In this document: piece after piece, positions 17,602-28,396 of the stretch
How positions within the stretch are numbered: the stretch's first letter is position 1
How the letters are laid out: each line of letters starts with the position of its first letter
Assembly (NCBI RefSeq): GCF_013343005.1
Contig: NZ_CP054491.1
Coordinates: 2,214,501 to 2,278,500, forward strand
DNA length: 64,000 nucleotides
Direction: 5' to 3'
Source of the DNA: Candidatus Reidiella endopervernicosa
GTDB lineage: Bacteria; Pseudomonadota; Gammaproteobacteria; GCF-013343005
Notes under the pieces: generated by a model
Databases searched by the model: none
What the model was told of the DNA's origin: nothing
Seen by the model: only the letters and a program-made list of their open reading frames with translations
Program-made: the position numbers and the translations under genes

Positions 17602-19380
17602 TTACGCCTCGACGGCCTCGGACTCTTCACTAAATTGACGGCTATGGAGTGCGGCGTAGATACCCTCTTGAGCGATCAATTCGTCGTGATTTCCACTCTC
17701 TGCGATCTCTCCCTCACGCAGCACGATGATCCTGTCGGCACTCTCGATGGTTGAGAGGCGGTGGGCAATGACCAGTGTGGTTCGATTTTCCATCAAGGTC
17801 TCAAGGGCTGCCTGGATGTGCAGCTCCGACTCGGAATCGAGGGCCGAAGTCGCCTCATCGAGGATCAGAATCGGTGCATCTTTAAGCAGTGCCCTGGCGA
17901 TAGCGATACGCTGGCGCTGACCACCGGAGAGCATGATCCCCTTCTCGCCGACCAGGGTGTCAAAACCATCGGGTAGCGCTTCGATAAACTCCAACGCATG
18001 CGCCGCGATTGCCGCCTCGCGAATAGTCTCGGCGGTGGTATCGCCGAGTGCACCGTAGGCGATGTTATTACCGATGGTGTCGTTGAACAGGGTGACCTCC
18101 TGGCCAACCAGTGCGATCTGTCTACGCAGTTCGGAGAGCTTGTACTCAGAGATATCGACACCGTCGACTGTAATCGAGCCACTATTAAGTTCATAGAAAC
18201 GGGGCAGCAGATTCACCAGTGTGGTCTTGCCGCTACCGGAGCGGCCAACAAAGGCGACTGTCTTGCCAGCCTCAACCTGCAGATCGATCCCTTTGAGAAT
18301 CTGTCCCTTGCGTTTGCTATAGGCGAACTCGATATTACTGAAGGTAATGTCGCCCTTTGCCTGAGCCAGGGTTTTATCGCCACTATCATTCTCAAGCGGT
18401 GCATCGATAAATGCGAAGAGATTCTGCGCGGCTGCGATTCCTTTCTGTACCGTGGCGTTAACGGAGGTGAGCCGTTTGATTGGTGAGAAGAGCATCATCA
18501 TCGCGATCATGAACGACATAAAGGTACCGACGCTGATGTCGTCCAACATGCCATCGAGTGTGGCAACGTAGACGATCACTGAAAGTGCAAAGGCTGCCAG
18601 CAGCTGAACGCTCTGTACGTTGATGATCGAGGCACTAACCATCTTCATTGCCAACTGGCGATTTCGTTTATTGGCCTTCTCAAAATGGGCTGCTTCGTAT
18701 TCGTGACCACCGAAGATTTTCACCACACGCTGGGAGCTGATCGCCTCCTGTGCCTGATTGGTGACATCCTGCATCGAGTTCTGGATGCTCTTGCTGATGT
18801 AGCGGAAGCGTTTGCTCATAACACGCGCCAACAAGACGATTACTGGCCCCAGGGTGAGGAAGATCAGTGACAACAGCGCATTCAGGTAGAACATCCAGGC
18901 GAGTAGACCGAGGATGGTCAGCGAATCACGGATGATAATGGTGACGGCATTGGTGCTGGCACCGGCCACCTGCTCGGTGTTGTAGGTGAGGCGTGAGAGT
19001 AGTTCACCGGTGGAGTGCTGGTCGTAAAAACGACTCGGGAGGTTGAGAAGATGGTTAAAGACCTGCTTGCGCAGCGTGTAGACCACCTTGCGGCCGATCC
19101 AGCTCATGCTGTAGCTGCTGATAAAACCGAAAACACCGCGAGCGAGAAAGAGAGCAATCAATAACAGTGGCACCAGACGGATTGTATCGGGATCCTTCTC
19201 GACAAAGCTGCCGTCGAGCATCGGTTTCATCAGCGCGGCAAAGCCGGTATCGGTCAGCGCGTAGATCGCCATCGCCACGGTTGAGAGCAGAAAGATCTTC
19301 CACTCAGGCATTGCGTAACCAAGCAGACGTCGGTAGACCTGGATAGCATCATCCGACTCTACCTCGGTTTTCTTCGCCAT
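17602..19380 (-). CDS. msbA: Lipid A export ATP-binding/permease protein MsbA
   Basis: Homodimeric ABC exporter that flips lipid A-core across the inner membrane. The 592-residue half-transporter has six membrane helices in its first 320 residues, then the nucleotide-binding domain with Walker A (GRSGSGKTT), Q-loop, signature LSGGQRQR, Walker B (ILILDEATSALD) and the switch His (IAHRLST). Gene order exbB-exbD-msbA-lpxK supports MsbA rather than a generic multidrug exporter. It begins 9 bp after the exbD stop. Confidence 0.96.
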   Translation of the reverse strand: MAKKTEVESDDAIQVYRRLLGYAMPEWKIFLLSTVAMAIYALTDTGFAALMKPMLDGSFVEKDPDTIRLVPLLLIALFLARGVFGFISSYSMSWIGRKVVYTLRKQVFNHLLNLPSRFYDQHSTGELLSRLTYNTEQVAGASTNAVTIIIRDSLTILGLLAWMFYLNALLSLIFLTLGPVIVLLARVMSKRFRYISKSIQNSMQDVTNQAQEAISSQRVVKIFGGHEYEAAHFEKANKRNRQLAMKMVSASIINVQSVQLLAAFALSVIVYVATLDGMLDDISVGTFMSFMIAMMMLFSPIKRLTSVNATVQKGIAAAQNLFAFIDAPLENDSGDKTLAQAKGDITFSNIEFAYSKRKGQILKGIDLQVEAGKTVAFVGRSGSGKTTLVNLLPRFYELNSGSITVDGVDISEYKLSELRRQIALVGQEVTLFNDTIGNNIAYGALGDTTAETIREAAIAAHALEFIEALPDGFDTLVGEKGIMLSGGQRQRIAIARALLKDAPILILDEATSALDSESELHIQAALETLMENRTTLVIAHRLSTIESADRIIVLREGEIAESGNHDELIAQEGIYAALHSRQFSEESEAVEA

Positions 19381-19389
19381 AACGACCGA

Positions 19390-19809
19390 CTACTCCGCGT
19401 CTTTCTTGGTGGTAATGGAGATATGTACCAGACCGACCTGACCGGCGGCGTCCATAGCAGTGACAACCGACTGATGGGGAGTCTTGGCATCGGCGCTGAT
19501 GGTCAACGGTAGTCCATCGCGTTTGCCGATGACCTTGCGTAGTGCTGCGGCGAGTGTCTCAGTGGTGCTGTTAATGACCGCCTGTTCGTTAATGAAATAA
19601 CGCCCCTCGGCATCGATGACGATCTCAATGTTCTCTACCTCTTCAGCCTCGGTCGGTTCGCTGCTGGCAGAGGGAAGTTCAATACTCAGCTCCGCCTCGC
19701 GATTAAAGGTGGTGGAGACCATAAAGAAGATCAACATCAGGAAGACGACGTCGATCAGCGGTGTCAGATTGACATCGGGCTCCTCGCGCTGTTTTCCCCT
19801 CAGGTTCAC
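19390..19809 (-). CDS. exbD: ExbD/TolR-family energy-transducing protein
   Basis: A 139-residue protein with a short cytoplasmic start, one membrane helix (VNLTPLIDVVFLMLIFFMV) carrying the essential aspartate of proton-driven ExbD/TolR stators, and a periplasmic domain. With the ExbB-like protein, whose stop overlaps its start by 4 bp, it couples the proton gradient to outer-membrane processes. A TonB-dependent receptor lies elsewhere in the window, but this pair sits within the lipid A operon, as in many gammaproteobacteria. Confidence 0.92.
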   Translation of the reverse strand: MNLRGKQREEPDVNLTPLIDVVFLMLIFFMVSTTFNREAELSIELPSASSEPTEAEEVENIEIVIDAEGRYFINEQAVINSTTETLAAALRKVIGKRDGLPLTISADAKTPHQSVVTAMDAAGQVGLVHISITTKKDAE

Positions 19810-20435
19810 GCCGCCTCCTCGCTATCCGGTTCGCGCTCGCCGTGCATCACCTCAACCATCTTCATCGCCTCCTGCTCCATACCGATGACCAGCTCATCGA
19901 TACGACCACGGAAGAAGCGGTAGAACATCAGACTGGGAATGGCGACACAGAGGCCGGTGGCGGTGGTGATCAGCGCCTCGGAGATACCACCGGCCAGTGC
20001 GGTCGGATTACCGAGTCCCTGCGAGGTGATGGCGGCGAAGACCTTGATCATGCCGATGACGGTGCCGAGCAGGCCCAGCAGCGGAGTGATCGCAGCGATG
20101 GTGCCAAGGGTGTTGATAAAACGTTCGAGCTCATGGACCACGTGGCGACCGGTGTCCTCGATGCCCTCTTTCATCACCTCGCGCGAGTGGTTCATATTGG
20201 TCAGTCCGGCGGCGAGGATACGACCCAGTGCCGAGCCCTGACGCAGGGTCTGGATCTGATCGGGGGCCATCGGACCCTGTCTGACGGAGGCGTAGAGCTG
20301 GGCAACCAGATGTTTGGGCATTACCCGGTTGCGTTGCAGGGTCCAGAAACGCTCGGCGATGATGGCTAGTGCCACTACAGAACAGATGATGATGGGCCAC
20401 ATAACCCAGCCACCCGCTTTGATAATCTCAAACAC
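19806..20435 (-). CDS. exbB: MotA/TolQ/ExbB proton channel family protein
   Basis: I start this gene at GTG 20435, which follows a strong GGAGGG site; the longer ORF to 20546 has no such signal. The 209-residue protein has three membrane helices (WVMWPIIICSVVALAIIAE; INTLGTIAAITPLLGLLGTVIGMI; ALITTATGLCVAIPSLMFY). The second and third carry the TolQ/ExbB signature with the conserved T and G residues. It forms the proton-conducting stator with ExbD. Gene overlap implies coupled translation. Confidence 0.93.
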   Translation of the reverse strand: MFEIIKAGGWVMWPIIICSVVALAIIAERFWTLQRNRVMPKHLVAQLYASVRQGPMAPDQIQTLRQGSALGRILAAGLTNMNHSREVMKEGIEDTGRHVVHELERFINTLGTIAAITPLLGLLGTVIGMIKVFAAITSQGLGNPTALAGGISEALITTATGLCVAIPSLMFYRFFRGRIDELVIGMEQEAMKMVEVMHGEREPDSEEAA

Positions 20436-20517
20436 GCCTACTCCCTCCGGAATTATTAGAATTAGGTTGCAAAACTCCCAGAATGATACTTGATTTAGTC
20501 CCCGCTGCGTAGCCGTT

Positions 20518-22803
20518 TTAGTCGTGGTGCCAGTACCTGCGGGCAAGCCTGCGGTACTGTTGCAGAGGCCCTACTCCATGACTGCTGAGTGTTGTTGAGA
20601 GTGCCCCACCGCTGGCGGTGTCGTACTGCAGGATACCGCGTTGTGCATAACGGGCCTGAACGGTTGGATGGGGGAAACGGTAACGATTGCGGTAGCCCAC
20701 TGGATAGAGCACCTGCTGCGGTGAGACGGTATCGATAAATCGCTCTGTCGATGAGGTGAGGCTACCGTGGTGCGGAGCGATGAGTAGATCAGCAGCAAGA
20801 TCGTTACCCAGACGCTCAACGAGTTGCTGTTCTGCCTCAGCCTCGATATCGCCGGTTAACAGGATTGCATGGTCGCCTACTGATACACGTAGCACGCAGG
20901 AACTGTTGTTCTCATCGCCGCTTAGGGGTGTGGTGGGGTGAATCAACTCAAACAGCACACCGTCCCATCTCCATATTTGCGGTGCGGTACAGCTCTGCGC
21001 CACCAGATCTTTTAACTGCTCAGGAACGCTGCTCTCAATACGGTCAACGGGGATCGCTTCGGCAACTGCCACGGCGCCGCCAATATGGTCGAGATCACCG
21101 TGGCTGATAATCATCCGATCAACGGCGCTGACGCCCTGTTTACGGAGATAGGGAACGACGACGGCATCGCCGGTATTAAAACCGCTTCGGTATTTTGGCC
21201 CCGTATCGAAAACGAGTGCGTGAGAGTGGGTCTGAATGACCGAGGCCAGTCCCTGCCCAACATCCAGTAGTGAAAAACGAGCCTCACCCATAGCGGGTGG
21301 TGATGGACGGTTGAGTAGTAGCGGTAGTATTAACAGTAGTCCCAACCAGCGTGCTGGAAACCCTCGTGGTGCGAGTAGGACGATTACACCCAGGATAGCG
21401 GGAATAGGCGTCCACCACAGGGGAGTTACTGTCAGGCTGACTCCGGGTAGCTCAGCCATTCCTCCCAGTACCCACCAGAGTCCATCCATCATGGCAGTAC
21501 TCAACTGCAATAGTAGTGTTGCGACACCAGGTAGTGGGCCAGATAGGAGCGTTCCGAGCAGGTTGGTGGGCAGAACTAGCAGGCTGACCCAGGGGACGGC
21601 GATGAAGTTGGCCAGGGGAGCGATCAACGAGAGCTGTTGAAACAGGAGTAGCATGAGCGGCGTAAGACCGATGGTGATCAGCAGATGAATACGTCCCCAA
21701 CGCCACCAGAGTCCAGCCGTCGCAATACGGTGGTTCGAGACGTAGAGGATCGTCGCCACGGCACCAAAAGAGAGCCAGAAACCGGGACTGAGGACGGCAA
21801 AGGGATCAAATAGCAGTACCGCCACCATCGCTGTGGCGAGTGCCCGCATCGAGGGAATATGGCGCCCCAGAACGATTCCACTCATCAGCACCGAGACCAT
21901 AATCAGTGCACGAATCGTCGGAATCGAGAATCCGGCAAGAGCAGCGTAAAAAATGGCACCGAGTAGTGCGGCTACGGCGGCCGCCCGCTGCGCTGGCCAT
22001 CGGAGCATTAACCGTTCTGAACGGCTCCAAAACCAGCGCCCCAGCAAATAGACAAACCCGGCAACCAGTCCGATATGGAGTCCTGAAATCGCCATCAAAT
22101 GACTGGTGCCGGTATCGCGAAAACGTTGCCACTGCGCGTCACTAATGCCATCACGCTCTCCGATGGCAAGTGCGATCAGAATGGTTCGCTGAGAATGATC
22201 ACCGAGTAGTTCTGTCAGACGTGTTTTTACCTGCTGACGCAGTGAATCGATCTGCCAGCCATTTCCTCGCTCAAGACGCCGGTTATCGTGGCTCTGCTTC
22301 ACATAACCTGTTGCGCGAATCCGCTTCTGCAGCAACCACCGTTCATAGTCGAAGCCGCCAGGGTTCATATAGCTGTGAGGGCGTTTCAGTTTGATGCGGA
22401 GCTGCCACCGTTCACCCACCTGTAGCAGTTGTGGGCTTCGATACCAGCTAAGACGCACTCGTTTTGGACCTGTATAGATCTGATCGTCGCTATATCCCCG
22501 TTCGATCTCGAACATGAATCGTTGTGCGCTATCACCCTCAGGGATAGAGACGATATGCCCCTCAATAGTGAGACCACGGCCTTCGAATGAGATGGGCAAT
22601 TCGCTGGCTATCAGCAGATGGGCACGCAGGGCGGCGTAGCCAAAGCCAATGATTAGAATTGCGAGCAGACGACTAGAACGGTATCGGAGTGCAATTGGCA
22701 GAAATGGCAGAAGAAGTAGCTGTAACCCATCGGGTTCGGGCAGCACTGGAAGTTGATTTAACGCAACTACGCCAAATAAAAAGGCAATCGTCCCTGAAAA
22801 CAT
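20518..22803 (-). CDS. comEC: DNA internalization-related competence protein ComEC/Rec2
   Basis: A large polytopic membrane protein that carries single-stranded DNA through the inner membrane during natural transformation. I take ATG 22803 (MFSGTIAFLFGVV) as the start; the ORF is open to 22884. The N-terminal quarter is a membrane-anchored OB-like segment (DUF4131 region). The middle is the competence membrane domain (GTSHLMAISGLHIGLVAGF and multiple helices). The C terminus is a metallo-beta-lactamase-like domain with MIISHGDLDHIGGA and APHHGSLTSS. Its length of about 760 residues is typical. Standing upstream of exbB-exbD is the normal gammaproteobacterial order. Confidence 0.95.
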   Translation of the reverse strand: MFSGTIAFLFGVVALNQLPVLPEPDGLQLLLLPFLPIALRYRSSRLLAILIIGFGYAALRAHLLIASELPISFEGRGLTIEGHIVSIPEGDSAQRFMFEIERGYSDDQIYTGPKRVRLSWYRSPQLLQVGERWQLRIKLKRPHSYMNPGGFDYERWLLQKRIRATGYVKQSHDNRRLERGNGWQIDSLRQQVKTRLTELLGDHSQRTILIALAIGERDGISDAQWQRFRDTGTSHLMAISGLHIGLVAGFVYLLGRWFWSRSERLMLRWPAQRAAAVAALLGAIFYAALAGFSIPTIRALIMVSVLMSGIVLGRHIPSMRALATAMVAVLLFDPFAVLSPGFWLSFGAVATILYVSNHRIATAGLWWRWGRIHLLITIGLTPLMLLLFQQLSLIAPLANFIAVPWVSLLVLPTNLLGTLLSGPLPGVATLLLQLSTAMMDGLWWVLGGMAELPGVSLTVTPLWWTPIPAILGVIVLLAPRGFPARWLGLLLILPLLLNRPSPPAMGEARFSLLDVGQGLASVIQTHSHALVFDTGPKYRSGFNTGDAVVVPYLRKQGVSAVDRMIISHGDLDHIGGAVAVAEAIPVDRIESSVPEQLKDLVAQSCTAPQIWRWDGVLFELIHPTTPLSGDENNSSCVLRVSVGDHAILLTGDIEAEAEQQLVERLGNDLAADLLIAPHHGSLTSSTERFIDTVSPQQVLYPVGYRNRYRFPHPTVQARYAQRGILQYDTASGGALSTTLSSHGVGPLQQYRRLARRYWHHD

Positions 22804-22882
22804 ATTTTTCCATCCATGAAAATGTGCATAATAGTTTGACCATCGATCCTGATGGTGAACCCGTAAACAGACCCTGCTGAGC

Positions 22883-23413
22883 ATGCCAAGAAAACTGATA
22901 AAGCGCTATATGCCGGATCACAAAAAGATCCGTGAACACAAATGCTTACAGTTTCTTGGTGAGCATCTCCATAATCCCAATCTTTGGCATCTTAATCGCC
23001 GTTCAGTCGCCGGTGCATTTGCCGTCGGGATCTTCTGTGCCTTTATTCCTCTGCCTTTCCAGATGATTTTCGCTGCGGTACTGGCCGTTCTGATGGGCAC
23101 TAATCTACCGATATCGGTGACGCTGGTCTGGATCACCAATCCGATTACTATTCCACCGATGTTCTACACCACCTATAAGGTGGGCGCGTGGTTGCTCAAT
23201 ATTGAGCCAGAGCACTTCGACATCGAACTCTCGGTCGAGTGGTTCATGCATGAGATGAGTGTGATCTGGGAGCCGCTACTGCTCGGTAGCCTGCTGGTTG
23301 GAACAATCTGCTCGTTGCTCGTCTACTTTATTGTCCGAGGTCTATGGCGCCTGCATATTGTGCGTCACTATCAACGAAAACGGGCCAAGCGCCACAGCAA
23401 ACATCTGCCCTAG
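22883..23413 (+). CDS. DUF2062 membrane protein
   Basis: A 176-residue protein with a basic start, then hydrophobic segments [40 protein letters not shown] and a C-terminal helix ([20 protein letters not shown]). The [10 protein letters not shown] phrase is the DUF2062 signature. The function of the family is not known. It is transcribed divergently from comEC. Its stop codon overlaps the lolD stop on the other strand (CTAG), a tight convergent arrangement. Confidence 0.9.
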   Translation: MPRKLIKRYMPDHKKIREHKCLQFLGEHLHNPNLWHLNRRSVAGAFAVGIFCAFIPLPFQMIFAAVLAVLMGTNLPISVTLVWITNPITIPPMFYTTYKVGAWLLNIEPEHFDIELSVEWFMHEMSVIWEPLLLGSLLVGTICSLLVYFIVRGLWRLHIVRHYQRKRAKRHSKHLP

Positions 23414-24093
23414 AGGCCGTCCCGCAGCACTCCGCTATCCAAGGTACAGACCCGTCCCATCTCTGCTGCCAGATCGTGATCGTGGGTCACCACCACCAGG
23501 CTGGTGCCCAGATCGGCATTGAGTTCGCGCATCAGCCCATAGACCTGTGCCGCATTCTGTTTATCGAGGTTGCCGGTCGGTTCATCGGCCAGCACACAGG
23601 CTGGATTGGTTACCAGAGCGCGGGCGACTGCCGCACGCTGTCGTTCACCACCTGAGAGCTCTCCCGGTTTATGCAGTTCTCGATGACTCAGACCAACACG
23701 ATCAAGCAGTGCAGAGGCGGTTTTTAGCGCTACCTCGCCCTTCTCGCCACGAATGAGTAGTGGCATTGCCACATTCTCCAGTGCGGTGAATTCGGCTAGA
23801 AGATGGTGGAACTGGTAGATGAATCCGAGCGATCGGTTTCTCAACTTACCGCGCTGCTGTTCATTGAGTGTGGCGAGATTCTCACCCGCCACCCACACCT
23901 CACCGGCGCTGGGGGTATCGAGGCCACCAAGAAGGTGCAGCAGCGTGCTTTTTCCTGATCCTGAGGCTCCGATGATCGCGACCTGCTCACCCTTATCGAC
24001 CGTGAAGTCAACGGCGCTGAGCACATCGACGGTCAGACGGCCATCCTGGAACTGCTTGGCGACGCCCTTCGATTCGAGTACCAAATCACTCAT
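23410..24093 (-). CDS. lolD: Lipoprotein-releasing ABC transporter ATP-binding protein
   Basis: The start is ATG 24093 ([15 protein letters not shown]), overlapping the end of lolC by 8 bp; the longer ORF upstream lies inside lolC. The 227-residue ATPase has Walker A (GASGSGKST), the family phrase [14 protein letters not shown], the LSGGERQR signature and Walker B ([11 protein letters not shown]). It powers the extraction of outer-membrane lipoproteins from the inner membrane to LolA. Its position behind lolC and its sequence distinguish it from the similar FtsE and MacB ATPases. Confidence 0.95.
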   Translation of the reverse strand: MSDLVLESKGVAKQFQDGRLTVDVLSAVDFTVDKGEQVAIIGASGSGKSTLLHLLGGLDTPSAGEVWVAGENLATLNEQQRGKLRNRSLGFIYQFHHLLAEFTALENVAMPLLIRGEKGEVALKTASALLDRVGLSHRELHKPGELSGGERQRAAVARALVTNPACVLADEPTGNLDKQNAAQVYGLMRELNADLGTSLVVVTHDHDLAAEMGRVCTLDSGVLRDGL

Positions 24094-25333
24094 AACGGAG
24101 CGCCTCCGCCGGCTGGGTTCGGGCTGCACGCCAGGCGGGATAGATGGTTGCAACCACGCTGAGCAGGAAGGCGACCACTGCCACGCGGGTAACATCATCG
24201 ATGCGCAGATCGGAGGGCATTGAAGAGATGTAGTAGACCTGAGCGGAGAGGAACTCAATCTCGAGTAGCCGTTCAATCCAGGCGACCAGATCGGGTACGT
24301 TGAGTGCTAGAGCGACGCCACCGAGTACGCCCAGCACCGTGCCGATCACTCCGATCAGTGTGCCCTGGACCATAAAGATCGCCATGATCGATCTGGGTGA
24401 TGCACCGATGGTACGCAGGATGGCAATATCGGCGCGTTTGTCAGCAACCACCATCACCAGAGTGGAGACGATATTGAAGGCGGCCACGGCGATGATCAGC
24501 ATCAACATAATGAACATGGCGGTCTTCTCAGTTTTCACTGCACGGAAGAAGTTGGCGTGCTGACGGGTCCAGTCGCTTACCCGCACGCTGACTGGCATCG
24601 TCTCGGCCAGGTCTCGCGAAGTTGCGGGTGCGAGAAACATATCGTCGAGCTTGAGCCGAACACCGCTGATCGCCTCGCCGAAACGGAATAGCTTGGCGGC
24701 ATCACGGATATGGATAAAGGCCATGCCGTGGTCGTACTCATACATACCGACTTCGAAGATACCAGAGACGGTGAAGCGTTTAAGTCGGGGCATCACGCCC
24801 GCTACTGTGACACTCGCCTGAGGAGTGACGAGCGTGAGCTTATCGCCAATGCCGACGCCCAGACTCCAGGCGAGCTCCTTGCCGAGCACGATGTTAAAAC
24901 CTTCAGCCTGGAGTGAGGTGAACTCTCCCTGACTCACCTTCTCGGAGACCTCGGAGACCTGAGACTCAATGTCTGGATCGACTCCGCGAATAATGGCGCC
25001 ATTGACCTCACGGCCGAAACTCAACATTCCTTCGGCCTGAATATAGGGGGCGACACCGACCACATGCTCGGTCTCGGCTGCACGTTCGGCAAGTGGTTGC
25101 CAGCCGTGCAGTTTGCCACGCACACCAGAGATGGTGGCGTGCGAGGCCATACCGAGGATGCGCTCGCGCAGCTCCTTTTCGAAGCCGTTCATGACAGAGA
25201 GCACGGTGATCAACGCGGTAATACCGAGCGCGATGCCGATCATCGAGCTGAACGAGGTGAAGGAGATCAGCTGATTGCGTCGTTTGGCGCGCATATAGCG
25301 CAGCCCGATGAAGAGTTCCAGCGGATGAAACAT
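24086..25333 (-). CDS. lolC: Lipoprotein-releasing ABC transporter permease LolC/LolE
   Basis: A 415-residue permease beginning [20 protein letters not shown], the conserved Lol start. There is a first helix ([20 protein letters not shown]), a periplasmic domain of about 200 residues, and three C-terminal helices of the FtsX/LolC type ([58 protein letters not shown]). Only one permease gene accompanies lolD here, so the complex may be a homodimer of the LolF type, or a second permease gene lies elsewhere. LolC and LolE cannot be separated with certainty from sequence alone. Confidence 0.92.
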   Translation of the reverse strand: MFHPLELFIGLRYMRAKRRNQLISFTSFSSMIGIALGITALITVLSVMNGFEKELRERILGMASHATISGVRGKLHGWQPLAERAAETEHVVGVAPYIQAEGMLSFGREVNGAIIRGVDPDIESQVSEVSEKVSQGEFTSLQAEGFNIVLGKELAWSLGVGIGDKLTLVTPQASVTVAGVMPRLKRFTVSGIFEVGMYEYDHGMAFIHIRDAAKLFRFGEAISGVRLKLDDMFLAPATSRDLAETMPVSVRVSDWTRQHANFFRAVKTEKTAMFIMLMLIIAVAAFNIVSTLVMVVADKRADIAILRTIGASPRSIMAIFMVQGTLIGVIGTVLGVLGGVALALNVPDLVAWIERLLEIEFLSAQVYYISSMPSDLRIDDVTRVAVVAFLLSVVATIYPAWRAARTQPAEALRYE

Positions 25334-26721
25334 GAAATGAATGGACCGTAGTTACCTGAGGTGCCGTAAGAGTGCCGTTAAAGGCACCCTCTGGGCAAGC
25401 TCTCTGTTGTTATCTGTTTAGAGTGAGGCCCCGATTAGTCGGAGACGATTCGTTTTAACTGTTCCAAATCGGTATCACCCTTGAGTAGCTTCCAGACACC
25501 GTCTTGAAGCAGGGTGCGCATTCCCTCCTCTACCGCTCGATCACGAATCTCTGAGGCGGTGGCACCGTGATAGATCATCTCCTTGATCTCAGGCGATGCG
25601 ATCAACAACTCGTGTACACCAGTACGACCGCGATAGCCGGTATTGCTACACGCTTTACAGCCGACTGCGCGGTGGAGTTCTAACCCCTCGCGCTCGTAAC
25701 CGAGCTCAGAGAACTGCTCCTTTCCGTAGAGTAGTTGCAGGTGGTTGTACTCTTCGTCGGTGGCTGCAGAGGTGGTTTTACACTTCGGACAGAGCGTTCT
25801 GACCAGTCTTTGCGCTAACACACCATTGAGCGCATCGGAGAAGTTGATTGCGTTGAGGCCGATATCGAGCAGTCGGGTAATCGTCTCGGGCGCTGAGTTG
25901 GTGTGCAGGGTTGAGAGCACCAGGTGGCCGGTGAGAGAGGCCTCGATGCCCGCCTCGGCGGTCTCGGCATCGCGCATTTCGCCGATCATGATGATATCCG
26001 GGTCTGCACGCAGGAATGAGCGCAGAGCTGCGGCGAAGGTGAGTCCGATTTTTGGTTTCACCTGAACCTGGCTAAGCCCCTTCTGGGTGATTTCGACCGG
26101 ATCCTCAGCGGTCCAGATCTTACGATCGGGTTTGTTCAGATGGCCGAGTACGGCATGTAGCGTGGTGGTTTTGCCCGAACCGGTCGGGCCGACCACCAGG
26201 AAGATTCCGTGAGGCTGAGAGACGCCCTCAATCAGCCTGTCGTGGTTACGTTCACTGAGATTGAGGCGCGAAATAGGTAGCGGTTCACTGGCAGCCAAAA
26301 TACGCATTACCACCCCTTCACCATTGACGGTGGGTAGTGTGGCGATACGCAGCTCAATCATCTTGTCGCGGATTTTGACCTTCAGCTTGCCATCCTGAGG
26401 TAGACGACGCTCTGAGATATCGAGACTCGACATCACCTTGATGCGTGAGACGATCGCAGGAACGTAGTTGGCTGGTAGCGTGAGATGCAGGTTGCAGATG
26501 CCATCGACGCGGTATCTGACTGAGGCATCATCATCGCCCTTACCCGGTTCGATATGGATATCGGAGACATCGGAGTTGTATGCATCAACGATAATCTGGT
26601 TGACCAGTTTAATAACGGGTGCAGCGTTGTCATCGAGTGCATCGAAGGCCTCTTCGGCGACCAATTCAACATCATCATTTACAGCCTGTTTTCCGGTCTG
26701 TTTTTTGGCGTGCTCCTCCTC

Positions 26722-26988
26722 CGCTGACCGCCATGGAGGCGAAGTGAGGGCGGTTAGTCCCGATAGTCGACGCCGTCTGCCTATTCGTAGTTGAGAGCGC
26801 GAGCGAACGACGAAGAAGATGTCGGCGTAGAGTCAGTGAGGAAGTTGTGTAGAGCCGCGAAGAGGTGATTACGCAACGAACGCAGGACGGTCGGGGCGCC
26901 GCAGGCATAAACGGTCGCGTGAAGTTTTTGCTGTTTGCTTGGGCTTGGATGCCCAAAACAAACTTTCGCAAAAATAGCGACTCCCCGG
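26722..26988 (+). mobile_element. ~280-bp repeat element, copy 4 (subfamily B, internally deleted)
   Basis: Begins CGCTGACCGCC and ends CGACTCCCCGG, 267 bp. It lacks about 18 bp (GCAGCAGCGGCTTTAT region) present in the others. Left flank TCCTC, right flank TTCAC. It separates the MshEN and ATPase parts of the GAF-GspE gene and lies antisense to it. It has the subfamily B signature (CTGTTTGC and CAAACTTTCGC, final G). Confidence 0.9.
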
Positions 26989-27492
26989 TTCACGCTTCAG
27001 ATCGACGGACTTGAGATTCTCTAAAACCTCACTGGCACGTCCGCCACCGCTGAGATCGTCCTTTACACCGAGGTAGGCTCGAATATCGGTGGCCAGACCA
27101 ACCTTGAAGACAAAGTTTTTTGCATTAAGGACACGTTGGGTCTCCATGATCCGATCACTGTCGATCGGATCGTCAATGAGAATGGTAACCTCATCCTGGT
27201 TCCCCTCGACGGGTACCCAGAGTTGCTTGAGCAGGTAGTTGTTGCTGACCTTCGAGATCATGCCACGGGGAATATTGAGCCCATCATCGTAGCTCATGTA
27301 GGGAACCTGGTAATAGTTCTCCAGAGATTCACCGATCTCGTCACGCTCGAGGTTGTACTCACTGATCATCAGACTGGTTACTGGAATACCGAGCTTCTGT
27401 GCTCGTTCCTGGCACTGCTCCAGATCCTCTTCACTGATCTTTTCGTTCTCGATTAAATACTCAAATGGTCCGCTGGTTCCGCCCAGTTCAAA

Positions 27493-27775
27493 CGCTGACC
27501 GCCATGGATAGCGAAGCGAAGGCGGTTAGTCCGCGATAGTCGACGCCGTCTGCCTATTCGTAGTTGAGGCGCGAGCGAACGACGAAGAAGATGCAGCAGC
27601 GGCTTTATGTCGGCGTAGAGTCACTGAGGGAGTTGTGTAGAGCCGCGAAGAGGTGATTACGCAACGAACGCAGGACGTCGGGGCGCCGTAGGCATAAACG
27701 GTCGCGTTAAGTATTTGCCGCTTGCTTGGGCTTGGATGCCCAAAACATGCTTCCGCAAAAATAGCGACTCCCCGA
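27493..27775 (+). mobile_element. ~280-bp repeat element, copy 5 (subfamily A)
   Basis: Begins CGCTGACCGCC and ends CGACTCCCCGA. Left flank TCAAA, right flank TTTAA. It interrupts the GAF-GspE gene between its GAF and MshEN domains, antisense to the gene. Excision would join AAA to TTT codons in frame. Subfamily A signature CATGCTTCCGC. Confidence 0.9.
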
Positions 27776-28115
27776 TTTAAATCGGTTGCCGATAATGGTG
27801 GCCAGTTTGACGGCGTTATGCAGATCAACTTCAGTGAAGGTTTTTTCTTCGATATGGTTGAGCACCTGCATGACACCCAGCATTACGCCATCTTTTTTGA
27901 TCGGTGTGACCATCATCGACTTGGTGCGATAACCGGAGGTATTGTCAAAGTGGGTGTTAAAACAGAGATTAGGATGGATGCGCTGCAGCGCTTTCTCATC
28001 ATAGACGTCATCAATGCGTAGCACCTTCTGCGTCAGTGCAACATAGCCGGCAATTGAGGTGTTGGTAAGTGGGACACGGATCTCTTTAACGTCGTCACTG
28101 CTCTTATAGGTCGAG

Positions 28116-28396
28116 CGCTGACCGCCAAGGATAGCGAAGCGAAGGCGGTTAGTCCGCGATAGTCGACGCCGTCTGCCTATTCGTAGTTGAGGCGCGAGCG
28201 AACGACGAAGAAGATGCAGCAGCGGCTTTATGTCGGCGTAGAGTCAGTGAGGGAGTTGTGTAGAGCCGCGAAAGGTGATTACGCAACGTACGCAGGACGT
28301 CGGGGCGCCGTAGGCATAAACGGTCGCGTTAAGTATTTGCCGCTTGCTTGGGCTTGGATGCCCAAAACATGCTTCCGCAAAATAGCGACTCCCCGA
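28116..28396 (+). mobile_element. ~280-bp repeat element, copy 6 (subfamily A)
   Basis: Begins CGCTGACCGCC (then AAGG instead of ATGG) and ends CGACTCCCCGA. Left flank TCGAG, right flank CAGAT. It interrupts the GAF domain of the GAF-GspE gene, antisense to the gene, within a codon; excision rebuilds TGC (Cys) from TG and C. Subfamily A signature. Confidence 0.9.

Noticed and set aside
25362-25388. Terminator in the gap between the GAF-GspE gene and lolC (GTGCC/GGCAC)
   Set aside because: The stem is short and no T-run follows it on the minus strand; not enough to call.
26722-28396. CRISPR-like array formed by copies 4-6
   Set aside because: The units are about 280 bp and the spacers are coding pieces of one gene, not short unique spacers; no cas gene is present.
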